Source: Streptomyces sp. NBC_00341
GTDB lineage: Bacteria; Actinomycetota; Actinomycetes; Streptomycetales; Streptomycetaceae
Length of the DNA stretch: 64,000 nucleotides
NCBI RefSeq assembly: GCF_041435055.1
Contig: NZ_CP108002.1
Location: forward strand, 3,906,001-3,970,000
Reading direction: 5' to 3'
In this document: piece after piece, positions 52,806-62,483 of the stretch
Layout of the letters: every line of letters begins with the position of its first letter
Numbering within the stretch: the first letter of the stretch is position 1
Program-made: the position numbers and the translations under genes
Notes under the pieces: generated by a model
Databases searched by the model: none
Told to the model about the DNA's origin: nothing
The model's input: only the letters and a program-made list of their open reading frames with translations

Positions 52806-54350
52806 TCAGGAGCAGGTCTTGCCGTCGCTCGGCGGGGTGCCCTCCAGGAGGTAGGTGTTGATCGCCGTGTCGATGCAGTCGCTGCCGCGGCCGTACGCCG
52901 TGTGGCCGTCGCCCTCGTAGGTGAGGAGGGTCCCGGAGCTGAGCTGGCCGGCCAGGGACTTCGCCCACTTGTACGGGGTCGCCGGGTCCCGGGTGGTGCC
53001 GACCACCACGATCGGGGCCGCGCCCTCGGCCTTGATGCGGTGCGGGGCGCCGGTGGCGCGGACCGGCCAGTACGCGCAGTTCAGGGAGGCCCAGGCGAAG
53101 CCCTTGCCGAAGACCGGGGAGGCCTTCTCGAAGGTGGGGAGCGACTGGGTGACCGCCTCTGAGGTGGTGAAGGCGGGCGGGAGGTCGATGCAGTTCACGG
53201 CCGCGTTGGCGTACATCAGGTTCGCGTACCTGCCGTTGGGCTCGCGCTCGTAGTAGCTGTCCGCCAGCGAGAGCAGGCCGGAGCCGTCGCCCTTCTCGGC
53301 GGCCGTGAGCGCGTCACGGAGCTGGGGCCAGGCCGCCTCGTCGTACATGGCGGCGATGACCCCCGTGGTGGCCAGGGACTCCCCGAGCTTGCGCGAGTCA
53401 CCCGTGGCGATCGGCTTGGCGTCGAGGCCGGCGAACAGCTGCTTCAGCCTGTCCGCGGCGTCGGAGGCGGACGTGGTGCCGAGCGGGCAGCCCGACTTCT
53501 TCACGCAGTCACCGGCGAAGGACTGAAACGCCGTCTCGAACCCCGCCGTCTGGTCGCGGTTCATCTCGACCGAGGGGAGCGACGGGTCCATCGCACCGTC
53601 GAGGACGAGCCTGCCCGCCCGCGCCGGGAAGAGTTCCGCGTACGTCGCGCCCAGAAAGGTGCCGTACGAGGCCCCGACGTAGTTCAGCCGGTCGTCACCG
53701 AGCAGCGCCCGCAGGACATCCATGTCACGCGCCGTCTCCACCGTGGAGACGTGCGGCAGGATCTCCGCCGATCGCTGCTCGCACCCCGTGGCGAACTTCT
53801 TGAACGCACCGCTCAGGGCGGTGACCTCCCCGGCGTCGTCCGGCGTCTGGTCGACCTGCGTGTAGGCGTCCATCTGCGGACCGGTGAGGCAGGTGACGGG
53901 TTCGCTGCGCGCCACCCCGCGGGGGTCGATGGCCACCATGTCGTACCGGGCCCGCACCTGGGCGGGGTAGCCGACCGCGGCGTAGCCCTGGAGGTACTCG
54001 ATGGCCGATCCGCCGGGCCCGCCCGGATTCACCAGCAGCGATCCGATCCGCTTGCCGGGGCCGGTGGCCTTCTTGCGGGAGACCGCCAGCTTGATCTCAC
54101 CGGCGTCCGGCTTCGCGTAGTCGAGCGGCGCCTTCATCGTCGTGCACTGGAATCCGGTGACACCGCAGTCCCGCCAGCTCAGGTGCTGTGCGTAGTACGT
54201 CTTCAGCGCGGCCGGGACGGGGGAGGCGGTGGCCGCAGGTCCGGATGACGAGGCGCCCGTCGTCGAACTTCCGCTGCTGCAGCCGGAGATGAGGAGGCCG
54301 GCAGTGCCGAGCGCGATGGCGAGGGTGCGGAGCGGGCGCCTGGTGTCCAT
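52806..54350 (-). CDS. Secreted alpha/beta-hydrolase (tripeptidyl aminopeptidase-like lipoprotein)
   Basis: A 514-residue exported hydrolase of the SlpD/SlpE type. The lipobox LLISGC ends the signal peptide at about residue 23. The oxyanion segment VNPGGPGGSA, the nucleophile elbow VGASYGT (Ser), and the late His in GDGHTAYGR, together with GTTRDPATPY near the Asp, fit S33 peptidases. It should cleave N-terminal peptides outside the cell. ATG 54350 is chosen from the signal peptide. It follows tRNA-Thr on the same strand. Confidence 0.93.
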   Translation of the reverse strand: MDTRRPLRTLAIALGTAGLLISGCSSGSSTTGASSSGPAATASPVPAALKTYYAQHLSWRDCGVTGFQCTTMKAPLDYAKPDAGEIKLAVSRKKATGPGKRIGSLLVNPGGPGGSAIEYLQGYAAVGYPAQVRARYDMVAIDPRGVARSEPVTCLTGPQMDAYTQVDQTPDDAGEVTALSGAFKKFATGCEQRSAEILPHVSTVETARDMDVLRALLGDDRLNYVGASYGTFLGATYAELFPARAGRLVLDGAMDPSLPSVEMNRDQTAGFETAFQSFAGDCVKKSGCPLGTTSASDAADRLKQLFAGLDAKPIATGDSRKLGESLATTGVIAAMYDEAAWPQLRDALTAAEKGDGSGLLSLADSYYEREPNGRYANLMYANAAVNCIDLPPAFTTSEAVTQSLPTFEKASPVFGKGFAWASLNCAYWPVRATGAPHRIKAEGAAPIVVVGTTRDPATPYKWAKSLAGQLSSGTLLTYEGDGHTAYGRGSDCIDTAINTYLLEGTPPSDGKTCS

Positions 54351-54495
54351 GTCCGGAGCGTAGCCGCCGGGTGACGACTCGCCCGATTCCCGCCTCATAC
54401 GGGTGATTCGGCGTGCCTCGACCGCCACGACTGCCCTGACTGCCCTGACTGCCTCGACTGCCTCGCCTGCCGGGTCAGCCGCCGGGCCGTAGTGG

Positions 54496-55701
54496 TCAGC
54501 CCGCCCGCAGCGCCATCGTCATGGCCTCCACCGCGAGCAGCGGGGCAACGTTGCGGTCCAGCGCCCGGCGGCAGGCGGTCACCGCCTCGATCCGGCGCAG
54601 GGTCCGCTCGGGCGTGGACGAGCGGACGATGCGGTCGAGGGAGTCCTGCGCGTCGGTATTGGCGATGGCGATCCGCGAGCCCAGCTGGAGGGCGAGCACA
54701 TCACGGTAGAAGCCGGTCAGCTCGGTGAGCGCCAGATCGAGGCTGTCGCGCTGCGTACGGGTCCTGCGGCGCTTCTGCTTGTCCTCCAGGTCCTTCATCA
54801 CCCCGGCGGTGCCGCGCGGCATCCGGCCTCCGGCGGACGCGCCCAGCGCGGCCTTCATGTCCTCCGTCTCCTTGACGTCCACGTCCTCCGCGACCTGCTT
54901 CGCGTCGTCGGTGGCGGTGTCGATCAGCTCCTGCGCGGCCTTGAGGCAGCCGCCGATGTCCTCGACGCGCAGCGGCAGCTTGAGGACCGCCGCGCGGCGG
55001 GACCGCGCCCGCTCGTCCGTGGCGAGGCGGCGGGCCCTTCCGATGTGGCCCTGCGTGGCACGGGCGGCGGAGGCGGCCCGCTCCGGGTCGATACCGTCCC
55101 GCCGGATCAGGACATCGGCGACCGCGTCGACCGACGGGGTGCGCAGCGTGAGGTGGCGGCAGCGGGAGCGGATCGTGGGCAGCACGTCTTCGAGCGAGGG
55201 CGCGCAGAGCAGCCACACGGTGCGCGGTGCGGGCTCCTCGATCGCCTTCAGCAGGACGTTGCCCGCGCCTTCCGTGAGGCGGTCGGCGTCCTCCATGACG
55301 ATGACCTGCCAGCGCCCGACGGCCGGTGAGAGCTGGGCGCGGCGGACCAGCTCCCGGGTCTCCTTCACGCCGATGGAGAGCAGGTCGGTGCGGATCACGT
55401 CGACATCGGCGTGCGTACCGATGAGGCTGGTGTGGCAGTTGTCGCAGAAACCGCAGCCCGGTGCCCCGCCCAGCGCGCGGTCCGGACTGGTGCACTGCAG
55501 AGCCGCCGCGAAGGCCCTGGCGGCGGTGGCCCGTCCGGAGCCGGGCGGGCCGGTGAACAGCCACGCGTGGGTCATCCTCGAGCCGGGCGGCACCGGCTCT
55601 CCGGCCGAGATGGCGGAGACCAGCACGTCGGCGTCCCTGGCGGCGGCGCCGAGCTGCTCCTGCACCCGGTCCTGGCCGACCAGGTCGTCCCATACGGACA
55701 T
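54496..55701 (-). CDS. holB: DNA polymerase III delta' subunit
   Basis: A 401-residue clamp-loader subunit. The AAA+ P-loop is degenerate (GPPGSGRATAA), as in delta' proteins that do not hydrolyse ATP. A zinc motif CGFCDNC (with an upstream Cys) and MEDADRLTEGAGNVLLKAIE with SRC (RSRCRHL) match HolB. It lies downstream of the thymidylate kinase gene in the same orientation, the usual tmk–holB order. GAAGGGCGGG precedes the ATG. Confidence 0.95.
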   Translation of the reverse strand: MSVWDDLVGQDRVQEQLGAAARDADVLVSAISAGEPVPPGSRMTHAWLFTGPPGSGRATAARAFAAALQCTSPDRALGGAPGCGFCDNCHTSLIGTHADVDVIRTDLLSIGVKETRELVRRAQLSPAVGRWQVIVMEDADRLTEGAGNVLLKAIEEPAPRTVWLLCAPSLEDVLPTIRSRCRHLTLRTPSVDAVADVLIRRDGIDPERAASAARATQGHIGRARRLATDERARSRRAAVLKLPLRVEDIGGCLKAAQELIDTATDDAKQVAEDVDVKETEDMKAALGASAGGRMPRGTAGVMKDLEDKQKRRRTRTQRDSLDLALTELTGFYRDVLALQLGSRIAIANTDAQDSLDRIVRSSTPERTLRRIEAVTACRRALDRNVAPLLAVEAMTMALRAG

Positions 55702-55836
55702 GGGTCCCGCCCTTCCGGTGGTGGTCGTGGCTCTCGCTGATCAGCGGCCGGACGCGGTGCGCGTCAGGCGTCGATCCGGCTTCCCATTGTGAGGGACGGG
55801 TCTGACAATCCCGGGACGGAAGAGCCCCGGAAGCAC

Positions 55837-55862
55837 GGAAGCCCCGGATATCCGGGGCTTCC
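55837..55862 (-). terminator. Palindromic terminator between tmk and holB
   Basis: A perfect 26-bp palindrome, GGAAGCCCCGGAT and its complement, 75 bp downstream of the tmk stop. A partial copy (AGAGCCCCGGAAG) lies just to its left. It should limit read-through into holB. Confidence 0.75.
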
Positions 55863-55863
55863 G

Positions 55864-55932
55864 CACGTACCGGGGCACGTACCGGGGCACGTACCGGGGC
55901 ACGTACCGGCGGTCACGTACCAGCGGTCACGT
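55864..55932. repeat. CACGTACCGGGG tandem repeats downstream of tmk
   Basis: Three 12-bp CACGTACCGGGG units (55864–55899), then two 14-bp variants (CACGTACCRGCGGT) and a partial unit, ending 6 bp from the tmk stop codon. Confidence 0.9.
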
Positions 55933-55937
55933 TCCGA

Positions 55938-58900
55938 TCAGCGGCGCGGGCGACGGCCGCGGCCCCGGGAGTCGGGGCCCTCGTCGTCGTGGTCGCCGAG
56001 CAGTTCGTCCGCCAGCGTCGGCAGATCGTCCAGTGGGGTCTCCTCCGCCCAGTCCGGGCGGGGCCGCCGGGACGCCCGGCCGGAGCGCTCCCGCTCGTCC
56101 GGGGCCGGCTGCTGGGGCGCGTTCGGGTCGGTGATCTGCGGGAGCTCGCGGGTGCGCTCGTTCTCGCGCTCCGGTACGGAGCCCCCCGGGTGCTCGTCCC
56201 GGAAGATGCCCCTCGGTACCCGGTCGGCCGGGTCGGCGTCCCGGGCGGACCCGCGGCCCGTGTCCCGTACCGGCGGAAGGACCGCCGTGTCGTCCGCCGA
56301 GCCTGCCGCGTCCCGGCCGCCGGAGCGCTCGTCCGGGTCGGTGAACTTCGGGATCATCGTCGTCTCGGCCTCGTCGGAGGGCCAGGTGTCTGACGAGGAA
56401 CGGGAGGAGGAACGGGAGGATCCGGACGACGGATCCACCGGGGAGGGAACCGGCTGGGTGATCTCGTTCGGGTTGACGATCGGAGTCGGCACCGTCAGCT
56501 CGTTGTCCGGAACGGACGGCTCGGACGACCGAGACGGCCCGGACGACCGGGACTCCCGACGCTCCTGGGACTCCCGACGCTCCTGGGAAGCCCGCGCGGC
56601 CGACTCCGCCTGGGCAGCCGCCTCTGCGGCGTCCGCCTCCGCAGCGGCGGCCTCCGCACGCGCGGTCTCTGCCGCGGCGGCCGACTCGGCCTCGGCCTGA
56701 CGGCGTGCCGCCTCGGCCCTCAGGAGCGACTCCTCGGCCTTGCGCTGCTTCTCAAGACGGAGCGCCTCGGCCTCCTTGCGCAGCCGCGCCTCTTCCTCGG
56801 CCTGCCGGCGCAGTCGGGCCTGCTCGGCCTCGCGGGCCGCTTCCTCGGCCTCCTGCCGCTTGCGCTCCTCCTCCGCGATCCGGCGGGCCTCCTCGGCGCG
56901 CTGCCGGGCCTCCTCGGCCTGGCGCTCCGCCTCGCGGCGGCGGGCTTCCTCCAGCTCCTGCCGCTTGCGCTCCTCCTCCTCGGCGCGGAGCCGGGCGAGC
57001 TGCTCCTGCCGCTCACGCTCCAGGCGCTCCTCCTCGGCCTTGCGCGCGGCCTCTTCCTCCGCGAGGCGCCTGGCCTCTTCCTCGGCAGCCTTGCGCGCCT
57101 CCTCCAGGGCCTTGATCTCGGCCTCGGAGAGCGGAAGGAGCTGGTCGAGCCGGTGCCGTACGACGGTGGTGATCGACTCCGGGTCCTGGCCGGCGTCCAC
57201 CACCAGGTAGCGCGTCGGGTCGGCCGCGGCCAGCGTCAGGAAGCCGGACCGCACCCGGGAGTGGAACTCGGGCGGCTCGGACTCCAGCCGGTCGGGCGCC
57301 TCGGTGAACCGTTCGCGCGCGGTCTCCGGATCGACGTCCAGGAGCACCGTCAGATGCGGTACGAGCCCGCTCGTCGCCCAGCGCGAGATCCGGGCGATCT
57401 CGGTCGGCGCGAGATCGCGGCCCGCGCCCTGGTAGGCGACCGACGAGTCGATGTAGCGGTCGGAGATGACGATCGCGCCGCGCTCAAGAGCCGGGCGCAC
57501 GACGGAGTCGACGTGCTCGGCGCGGTCGGCGGCGTAGAGCAGGGCCTCCGCGCGGTTGGAGAGTCCGGCCGAGGACACGTCGAGCAGGATCGACCGCAGC
57601 CGCTTGCCGACGGGGGTGGCGCCGGGCTCCCGGGTGACGACGACCTCGTGGCCCTTGGCCCGGATCCACTCGGCGAGCGCCTCGACCTGGGTGGACTTGC
57701 CGGCGCCGTCGCCGCCCTCCAGGGCGAGGAAGAAGCCGGTCGTGGCGGGGGCGACGGCCGGTTCGCCGCCGCGCAGCGCCTCGCGCAGATCGCGGCGCAG
57801 CGGCACTCCGGAACGGTCGTCCGTCTTCGCCAGCACAACCGCGGCGACCGGCAGCAGCAGGGCGCCGATCAGCATCAGGGTGAAGGCGGCGCCGCCGTGC
57901 GCGAAGACGAAGTCCCCGGCTGTCAGCCGGTGCGTGCCTATGGCGGCGGCGACCAGCGGACCGCCGACCGCGCCGAGCGCGATCAGGACCCGGACGACGG
58001 CCTGGAGGTGTTCGGTGGTCCGGACCCGGCGGGGTTCCTCGGTCTCCTGGTCGACGAGGACATGGCCGGTGTTCGCGGCGACGCCCGCCGCGTATCCGGC
58101 GAGCACGGCGATCAGGACGACGGTCGCCGTGTCCGGGACCAGGCCCATCGCCAGCAGCGCGACGCCTGTGACGGCGGTGGCCAGGGAGAGCAGCCGTCGC
58201 CGCGACAGCGTCGGGAGCACCTTGCCGGCCGTGCGGATACCGGCGCCCGTGCCGCCGGTGAGGGCGAGGATCAGCAGCGCGAGGGTGACGGGTCCGCCGC
58301 CCAGGTCGGTGGCGTGCAGTACGGCGACAGCGCCCGCGGCCGCGATGGCTCCGGCGACGGCGGCGCAGGTCCCGACGATCAGCGGCATCGCGCCGGTGCG
58401 GCCCTTGTCCGCTCCCTGGCCGGCGGACGGCCGGCGCAGCCCTTCGAGCGGGGAGCGCGGCCGGGGCGTGGGCGTACCGGGCAGTTCCAGGAAGTACACG
58501 ATGGAGATGGAGGCGGAGAACAGCCCGGCCGCGACGTACGAGCCGAGGGCCGCCTGGTGGAAGGAGAACCAGTCCAGGCCCGAGCCCAGCAGGTTCCCGA
58601 TCAGCGTGGCCACCAGCAGCACGGCCGCGGCGGCGGGGACGGCGGCGAAGTCGGTGCGCAGGAAGAGCCGGCGCAGCGGTTCGAGGTGGTCCGGCAGCGG
58701 GCGCACGGCGGCGCCCTCGATGGGCGGGGCGGGCAGCAGCGCGGGAGCGGCGCTCTCCTTGGCGATGCGCCACAGGCGTTCGCCGACGCCGGTGACGAAG
58801 ACGGTGATCAGGATCATCATGAGCGCCCGGTCGGGCGTCCAGTCGATCCACAGCGGCGCGACGACCAGCAGCGCGAGCCGCAGCCCGTCCGCCCCGATCA

Positions 58901-59255
58901 TCAGCCACCGCCGGTCGATCGGCCCGCCCGGCGCCGTCAGGGTCGTCAAAGGCCCCAGGAGTACGGCTCCGAAGAGCAAGGTGGAAATAATCCGGGCACC
59001 GAACACGGCGGCGACGGCAAAGGCCGCCCCGCGGTATCCGGATCCGAATGAGCCCTCAAGGACCGCCGCTTGCAGCGACAGCAGCACCAGCACGAGAAGG
59101 GCGAGTGCATCGCCGATACCACCGACGAGCTGGGCGCTCCACAACCGCTTGAGCGGGGGAATGCGCAACAGGGCTCGTACGGCGCGCTCGCGTGAGTCTG
59201 CGGCAAGTGTGTCGGAGGTGGGGCTCACGACCGTTGGCTGCTCGGCTCGCGTCAT
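55938..59255 (-). CDS. tmk: Thymidylate kinase fused to an MFS-like membrane domain and a coiled-coil tail
   Basis: A 1105-residue three-part protein. Residues 1–495 form an MFS-like bundle of about 12 helices. Residues 505–705 are thymidylate kinase, with P-loop LEGGDGAGKST, VVVTREPGATPVG, the DRYIDSSVAYQG lid region and DVDPETARERF. Residues 710–890 are a highly charged coiled coil (repeats of EEARRxAEEE), followed by a disordered, acidic/Arg tail. The kinase makes dTDP. S. coelicolor has a similar membrane-kinase annotated beside holB and topA. What the membrane domain does is unknown. Confidence 0.93.
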   Translation of the reverse strand: MTRAEQPTVVSPTSDTLAADSRERAVRALLRIPPLKRLWSAQLVGGIGDALALLVLVLLSLQAAVLEGSFGSGYRGAAFAVAAVFGARIISTLLFGAVLLGPLTTLTAPGGPIDRRWLMIGADGLRLALLVVAPLWIDWTPDRALMMILITVFVTGVGERLWRIAKESAAPALLPAPPIEGAAVRPLPDHLEPLRRLFLRTDFAAVPAAAAVLLVATLIGNLLGSGLDWFSFHQAALGSYVAAGLFSASISIVYFLELPGTPTPRPRSPLEGLRRPSAGQGADKGRTGAMPLIVGTCAAVAGAIAAAGAVAVLHATDLGGGPVTLALLILALTGGTGAGIRTAGKVLPTLSRRRLLSLATAVTGVALLAMGLVPDTATVVLIAVLAGYAAGVAANTGHVLVDQETEEPRRVRTTEHLQAVVRVLIALGAVGGPLVAAAIGTHRLTAGDFVFAHGGAAFTLMLIGALLLPVAAVVLAKTDDRSGVPLRRDLREALRGGEPAVAPATTGFFLALEGGDGAGKSTQVEALAEWIRAKGHEVVVTREPGATPVGKRLRSILLDVSSAGLSNRAEALLYAADRAEHVDSVVRPALERGAIVISDRYIDSSVAYQGAGRDLAPTEIARISRWATSGLVPHLTVLLDVDPETARERFTEAPDRLESEPPEFHSRVRSGFLTLAAADPTRYLVVDAGQDPESITTVVRHRLDQLLPLSEAEIKALEEARKAAEEEARRLAEEEAARKAEEERLERERQEQLARLRAEEEERKRQELEEARRREAERQAEEARQRAEEARRIAEEERKRQEAEEAAREAEQARLRRQAEEEARLRKEAEALRLEKQRKAEESLLRAEAARRQAEAESAAAAETARAEAAAAEADAAEAAAQAESAARASQERRESQERRESRSSGPSRSSEPSVPDNELTVPTPIVNPNEITQPVPSPVDPSSGSSRSSSRSSSDTWPSDEAETTMIPKFTDPDERSGGRDAAGSADDTAVLPPVRDTGRGSARDADPADRVPRGIFRDEHPGGSVPERENERTRELPQITDPNAPQQPAPDERERSGRASRRPRPDWAEETPLDDLPTLADELLGDHDDEGPDSRGRGRRPRR

Positions 59256-59597
59256 CCGCCCAGCCTATCGGGAGCGAACCGGTGACCGGGGGCCGCGTCC
59301 GAACATACGACCGCTGAACCCCCGCCCCAGCCCGTCCCACCGCCCTTCCCCCACAACTTCCCACCCGATTTCCAGCCCTCCCCCCACAACTTCCCGCCCC
59401 CTTCCCAGCCCCAGCTCCACCTCCAGCCCCTCCGGCGTTTGAGGAGCGGGGTCCGGGGCGGAGCCCCGGTTACGGGAAGGGGCGGGTAGGGGACAAGGCC
59501 CGCCGCAGGCGCCCCCGCCCACACCCCCAACAGCGCAAACGCCGGGCGGGCCGGAGATGTATCTCCAGCCCGCCCGGCGTTCAGAAACTCCGCGAGG
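59256..59597. other. Gap between topA and tmk with a Streptomyces dispersed repeat
   Basis: No gene is seen. It contains pyrimidine-rich repeats (CCCACAACTTCC three times), the common Streptomyces intergenic element CGGCGTTTGAGGAGCGGGGT with its GGGGCGGAGCCCCG hairpin (about 59430–59475), and the topA terminator. Confidence 0.75.
59538..59581 (-). terminator. Terminator of topA
   Basis: A 14-bp stem AACGCCGGGCGGGC (59538–59551) with its complement at 59568–59581 and a nested GGAGAT/ATCTCC hairpin inside the loop, 17 bp past the topA stop codon. Confidence 0.88.
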
Positions 59598-62483
59598 TCA
59601 CTCCTCCGACGACGACGAAGCAGAGGCAGAGGCAGAGGCAGACTTCTTCGCCGCCGCCGCAGTCGTCTTCTTCGCAGTCGTCTTCTTCGCCGCAGTCGAA
59701 GTCGTCTTCTTGGCCGCAGTCTTCTTCGCCGCGGTCGCCTTCTTCGCCGGCGCCTTCTTCGCGGTCGCCTTCTTGGCCGGGGCCTTCTTCGCCGTCTTCT
59801 TCTTGGCCGGCCCCTTGGCCCGCTTCTCCGCGAGCAGCTCGTAGCCGCGCTCCGGCGTGATCTCCTCGACGCTGTCGTCGGACCGCAGCGTCGCGTTCGT
59901 CTCGCCATCGGTGACGTACGCGCCGAAGCGCCCGTCCTTCACGACGACCGGAGCACCACTCACCGGGTCCGTGCCCAGTTCCTTCAGCGGCGGCTTGGCC
60001 GCGGCCCGGCCGCGCTGCTTGGGCTGGGCGTAGATCGCCAGGGCCTCTTCGAGGGTGATGTCGAAGAGCTGGTCCTCGGAGGTCAGCGACCGCGAGTCCG
60101 TGCCCTTCTTCAGGTACGGGCCGTAGCGGCCGTTCTGCGCGGTGATCTCGACACCCTCGGCGTCCTCACCGACGACGCGCGGCAGCGACATCAGCTTCAG
60201 CGCGTCGGCCAGCGTCACCGTGTCCAGCGACATCGACTTGAACAACGAAGCCGTCCGCGGCTTCACCGCGTTCTTGCCGGTCTTCGGCGTGCCCTCGGGC
60301 AGCACCTCGGTGACGTACGGACCGTAGCGCCCGTCCTTGGCGATGATCTGGTTCCCGCTGGCCGGGTCCGCACCGAGCTCGAAGTCGCCGCTCGGCTTGG
60401 CCAGCAGCTCCTCCGCGTACTCGACGGACAGCTCGTCGGGCGCCAGGTCCTCGGGGACGTCCGCGCGCTGGTGGCCCTCGGAGTCCTTCTCGCCGCGCTC
60501 GATGTACGGGCCGTAGCGGCCGACGCGGAGCTTGATGTCGTTGCCGACGGGGAACGAGGAGATCTCCCGGGCGTCGATCGCGCCGAGGTCCGTGACGAGC
60601 TCCTTGAGCCCGCCGAGGTGGTCGCCGTCGCCGTTGCCCGCGTCGGACGCCTTTCCGGCACCGGCCGTGTCGTCACCGGGCTGCGCACCGAAGTAGAAGC
60701 GCTTCAGCCACGGCACGGACTGGGCCTCACCGCGGGCGATGCGGTCGAGGTCGTCCTCCATACGAGCCGTGAAGTCGTAGTCGACGAGCCGGCCGAAGTG
60801 CTTCTCCAGCAGATTGACCACGGCGAACGAGAGGAACGACGGCACGAGCGCCGTGCCCTTCTTGAACACGTACCCGCGGTCGAGGATCGTCCCGATGATC
60901 GAGGCGTACGTCGACGGGCGGCCGATCTCGCGCTCTTCCAGCTCCTTGACCAGCGAGGCCTCGGTGTACCTGGCCGGCGGCTTCGTCGCGTGGCCGTCGA
61001 CGGTGACCTCGTCGGCGGACAGCGCGTCGCCCTCGGCGACCTGCGGCAGCCGGCGCTCGCGGTCGTCCAGCTCGGCGTTCGGGTCGTCGGCGCCTTCGAC
61101 GTACGCCTTCATGAAGCCGTGGAAGGTGATCGTCTTGCCGGACGCGGAGAACTCGGCGTCGCGGCCGTCGCTCGCCCGGCCGCCGATCTTGACGGTGACG
61201 GAGTTACCGACCGCGTCCTTCATCTGGGAGGCGACGGTCCGCTTCCAGATCAGCTCGTAGAGCCGGAACTGGTCGCCGGTGAGGCCGGTCTCGGCAGGCG
61301 TGCGGAAGCGGTCGCCGGAGGGGCGGATCGCCTCGTGCGCCTCCTGCGCGTTCTTGACCTTGCCGGCGTACGTGCGCGGCTTGTCCGGCAGGTAATTGGC
61401 GCCGTACAACTGCGTGACCTGGGCACGGGCCGCGGAGATCGCGGTGTCCGAGAGGGTCGTGGAGTCGGTACGCATATAGGTGATGAAGCCGTTCTCGTAC
61501 AGCTTCTGCGCGACCTGCATGGTGGCCTTGGCCCCGAAGCCCAGCTTCCGGCTCGCCTCCTGCTGGAGGGTCGTCGTACGGAAGGGGGCGTACGGGGAAC
61601 GGCGGTACGGCTTCGACTCGACGGACCGGACGGCGAACGAGGAGTCGGCGAGCGCGGCGGCCAGGGCGCGGGCGTTCGTCTCGTCCAGGTGCAGCGTCTG
61701 ACCGGAGGCGGACTTCAGCCGGCCGTCCGGACCGAAGTCACGGCCCTGGGCGATGCGGCGCCCGTCGACCGCGCTGAGGCGGGCGGTGAGCGTCGAGGGG
61801 TCGGAGGCGTCACCGCTGCGGCCGGTGGCGAACGTGCCGGTCAGGTCCCAGTACTCGGCGGAGCGGAAGGCGATGCGCTCGCGCTCCCGCTCGACGACGA
61901 GCCGGGTGGCGACCGACTGGACACGGCCCGCCGACAGCCGCGGCATGACCTTCTTCCACAGGACCGGCGAGACCTCGTAGCCGTAGAGGCGGTCGAGGAT
62001 GCGTCGGGTCTCCTGGGCGTCGACCATGCGCTGGTTCAGCTCGCGCGGGTTGGCGACGGCGGCCCGGATCGCGTCCTTGGTGATCTCGTGGAAGACCATC
62101 CGGTGGACCGGGACCTTGGGCTTGAGGACTTCCTGCAGGTGCCACGCGATGGCTTCGCCCTCGCGGTCCTCATCGGTGGCGAGGAAGAGTTCGTCCGACT
62201 CGGCCAGCAGCTGCTTGAGCTTCCTGACCTGGGCCTTCTTATCGGCATTGACGACGTAGATGGGCTGGAAGTCGTTCTCGACGTCCACGCCGAGCCGGCG
62301 CACCTCGCCGGTGTACTCGTCCGGCACCTCCGCCGCGCCGTTCGGGAGGTCGCGGATGTGCCCGACGCTCGCCTCGACGACGTATCCGGGGCCGAGATAG
62401 CCCTTGATCGTCTTCGCCTTGGCAGGCGACTCGACGATGACGAGTCGGCGGCCGCCCTGTGCGGTCTCGCTGGTCGGGGACAA
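59598..62483 (-). CDS. topA: DNA topoisomerase I
   Basis: A 961-residue type IA topoisomerase that relaxes negative supercoils. It has the Toprim domain (LVIVESPAKAKTIKGYLG; LATDEDREGEAIAWH), active-site Tyr336 in FITYMRTDSTTLS, and several C-terminal DNA-binding repeats marked by KDGRYGPYVT-type motifs. The last ~78 residues are a Lys/Ala/Thr tail (AKKAPAKKATAKK) known in Streptomyces TopA to aid processivity, ending in SASASASSSSEE. The TTG at 62483 (LSPTSETAQGG) is chosen because S. coelicolor TopA begins there; ATG 62519 is an alternative. Confidence 0.97.
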   Translation of the reverse strand: MSPTSETAQGGRRLVIVESPAKAKTIKGYLGPGYVVEASVGHIRDLPNGAAEVPDEYTGEVRRLGVDVENDFQPIYVVNADKKAQVRKLKQLLAESDELFLATDEDREGEAIAWHLQEVLKPKVPVHRMVFHEITKDAIRAAVANPRELNQRMVDAQETRRILDRLYGYEVSPVLWKKVMPRLSAGRVQSVATRLVVERERERIAFRSAEYWDLTGTFATGRSGDASDPSTLTARLSAVDGRRIAQGRDFGPDGRLKSASGQTLHLDETNARALAAALADSSFAVRSVESKPYRRSPYAPFRTTTLQQEASRKLGFGAKATMQVAQKLYENGFITYMRTDSTTLSDTAISAARAQVTQLYGANYLPDKPRTYAGKVKNAQEAHEAIRPSGDRFRTPAETGLTGDQFRLYELIWKRTVASQMKDAVGNSVTVKIGGRASDGRDAEFSASGKTITFHGFMKAYVEGADDPNAELDDRERRLPQVAEGDALSADEVTVDGHATKPPARYTEASLVKELEEREIGRPSTYASIIGTILDRGYVFKKGTALVPSFLSFAVVNLLEKHFGRLVDYDFTARMEDDLDRIARGEAQSVPWLKRFYFGAQPGDDTAGAGKASDAGNGDGDHLGGLKELVTDLGAIDAREISSFPVGNDIKLRVGRYGPYIERGEKDSEGHQRADVPEDLAPDELSVEYAEELLAKPSGDFELGADPASGNQIIAKDGRYGPYVTEVLPEGTPKTGKNAVKPRTASLFKSMSLDTVTLADALKLMSLPRVVGEDAEGVEITAQNGRYGPYLKKGTDSRSLTSEDQLFDITLEEALAIYAQPKQRGRAAAKPPLKELGTDPVSGAPVVVKDGRFGAYVTDGETNATLRSDDSVEEITPERGYELLAEKRAKGPAKKKTAKKAPAKKATAKKAPAKKATAAKKTAAKKTTSTAAKKTTAKKTTAAAAKKSASASASASSSSEE

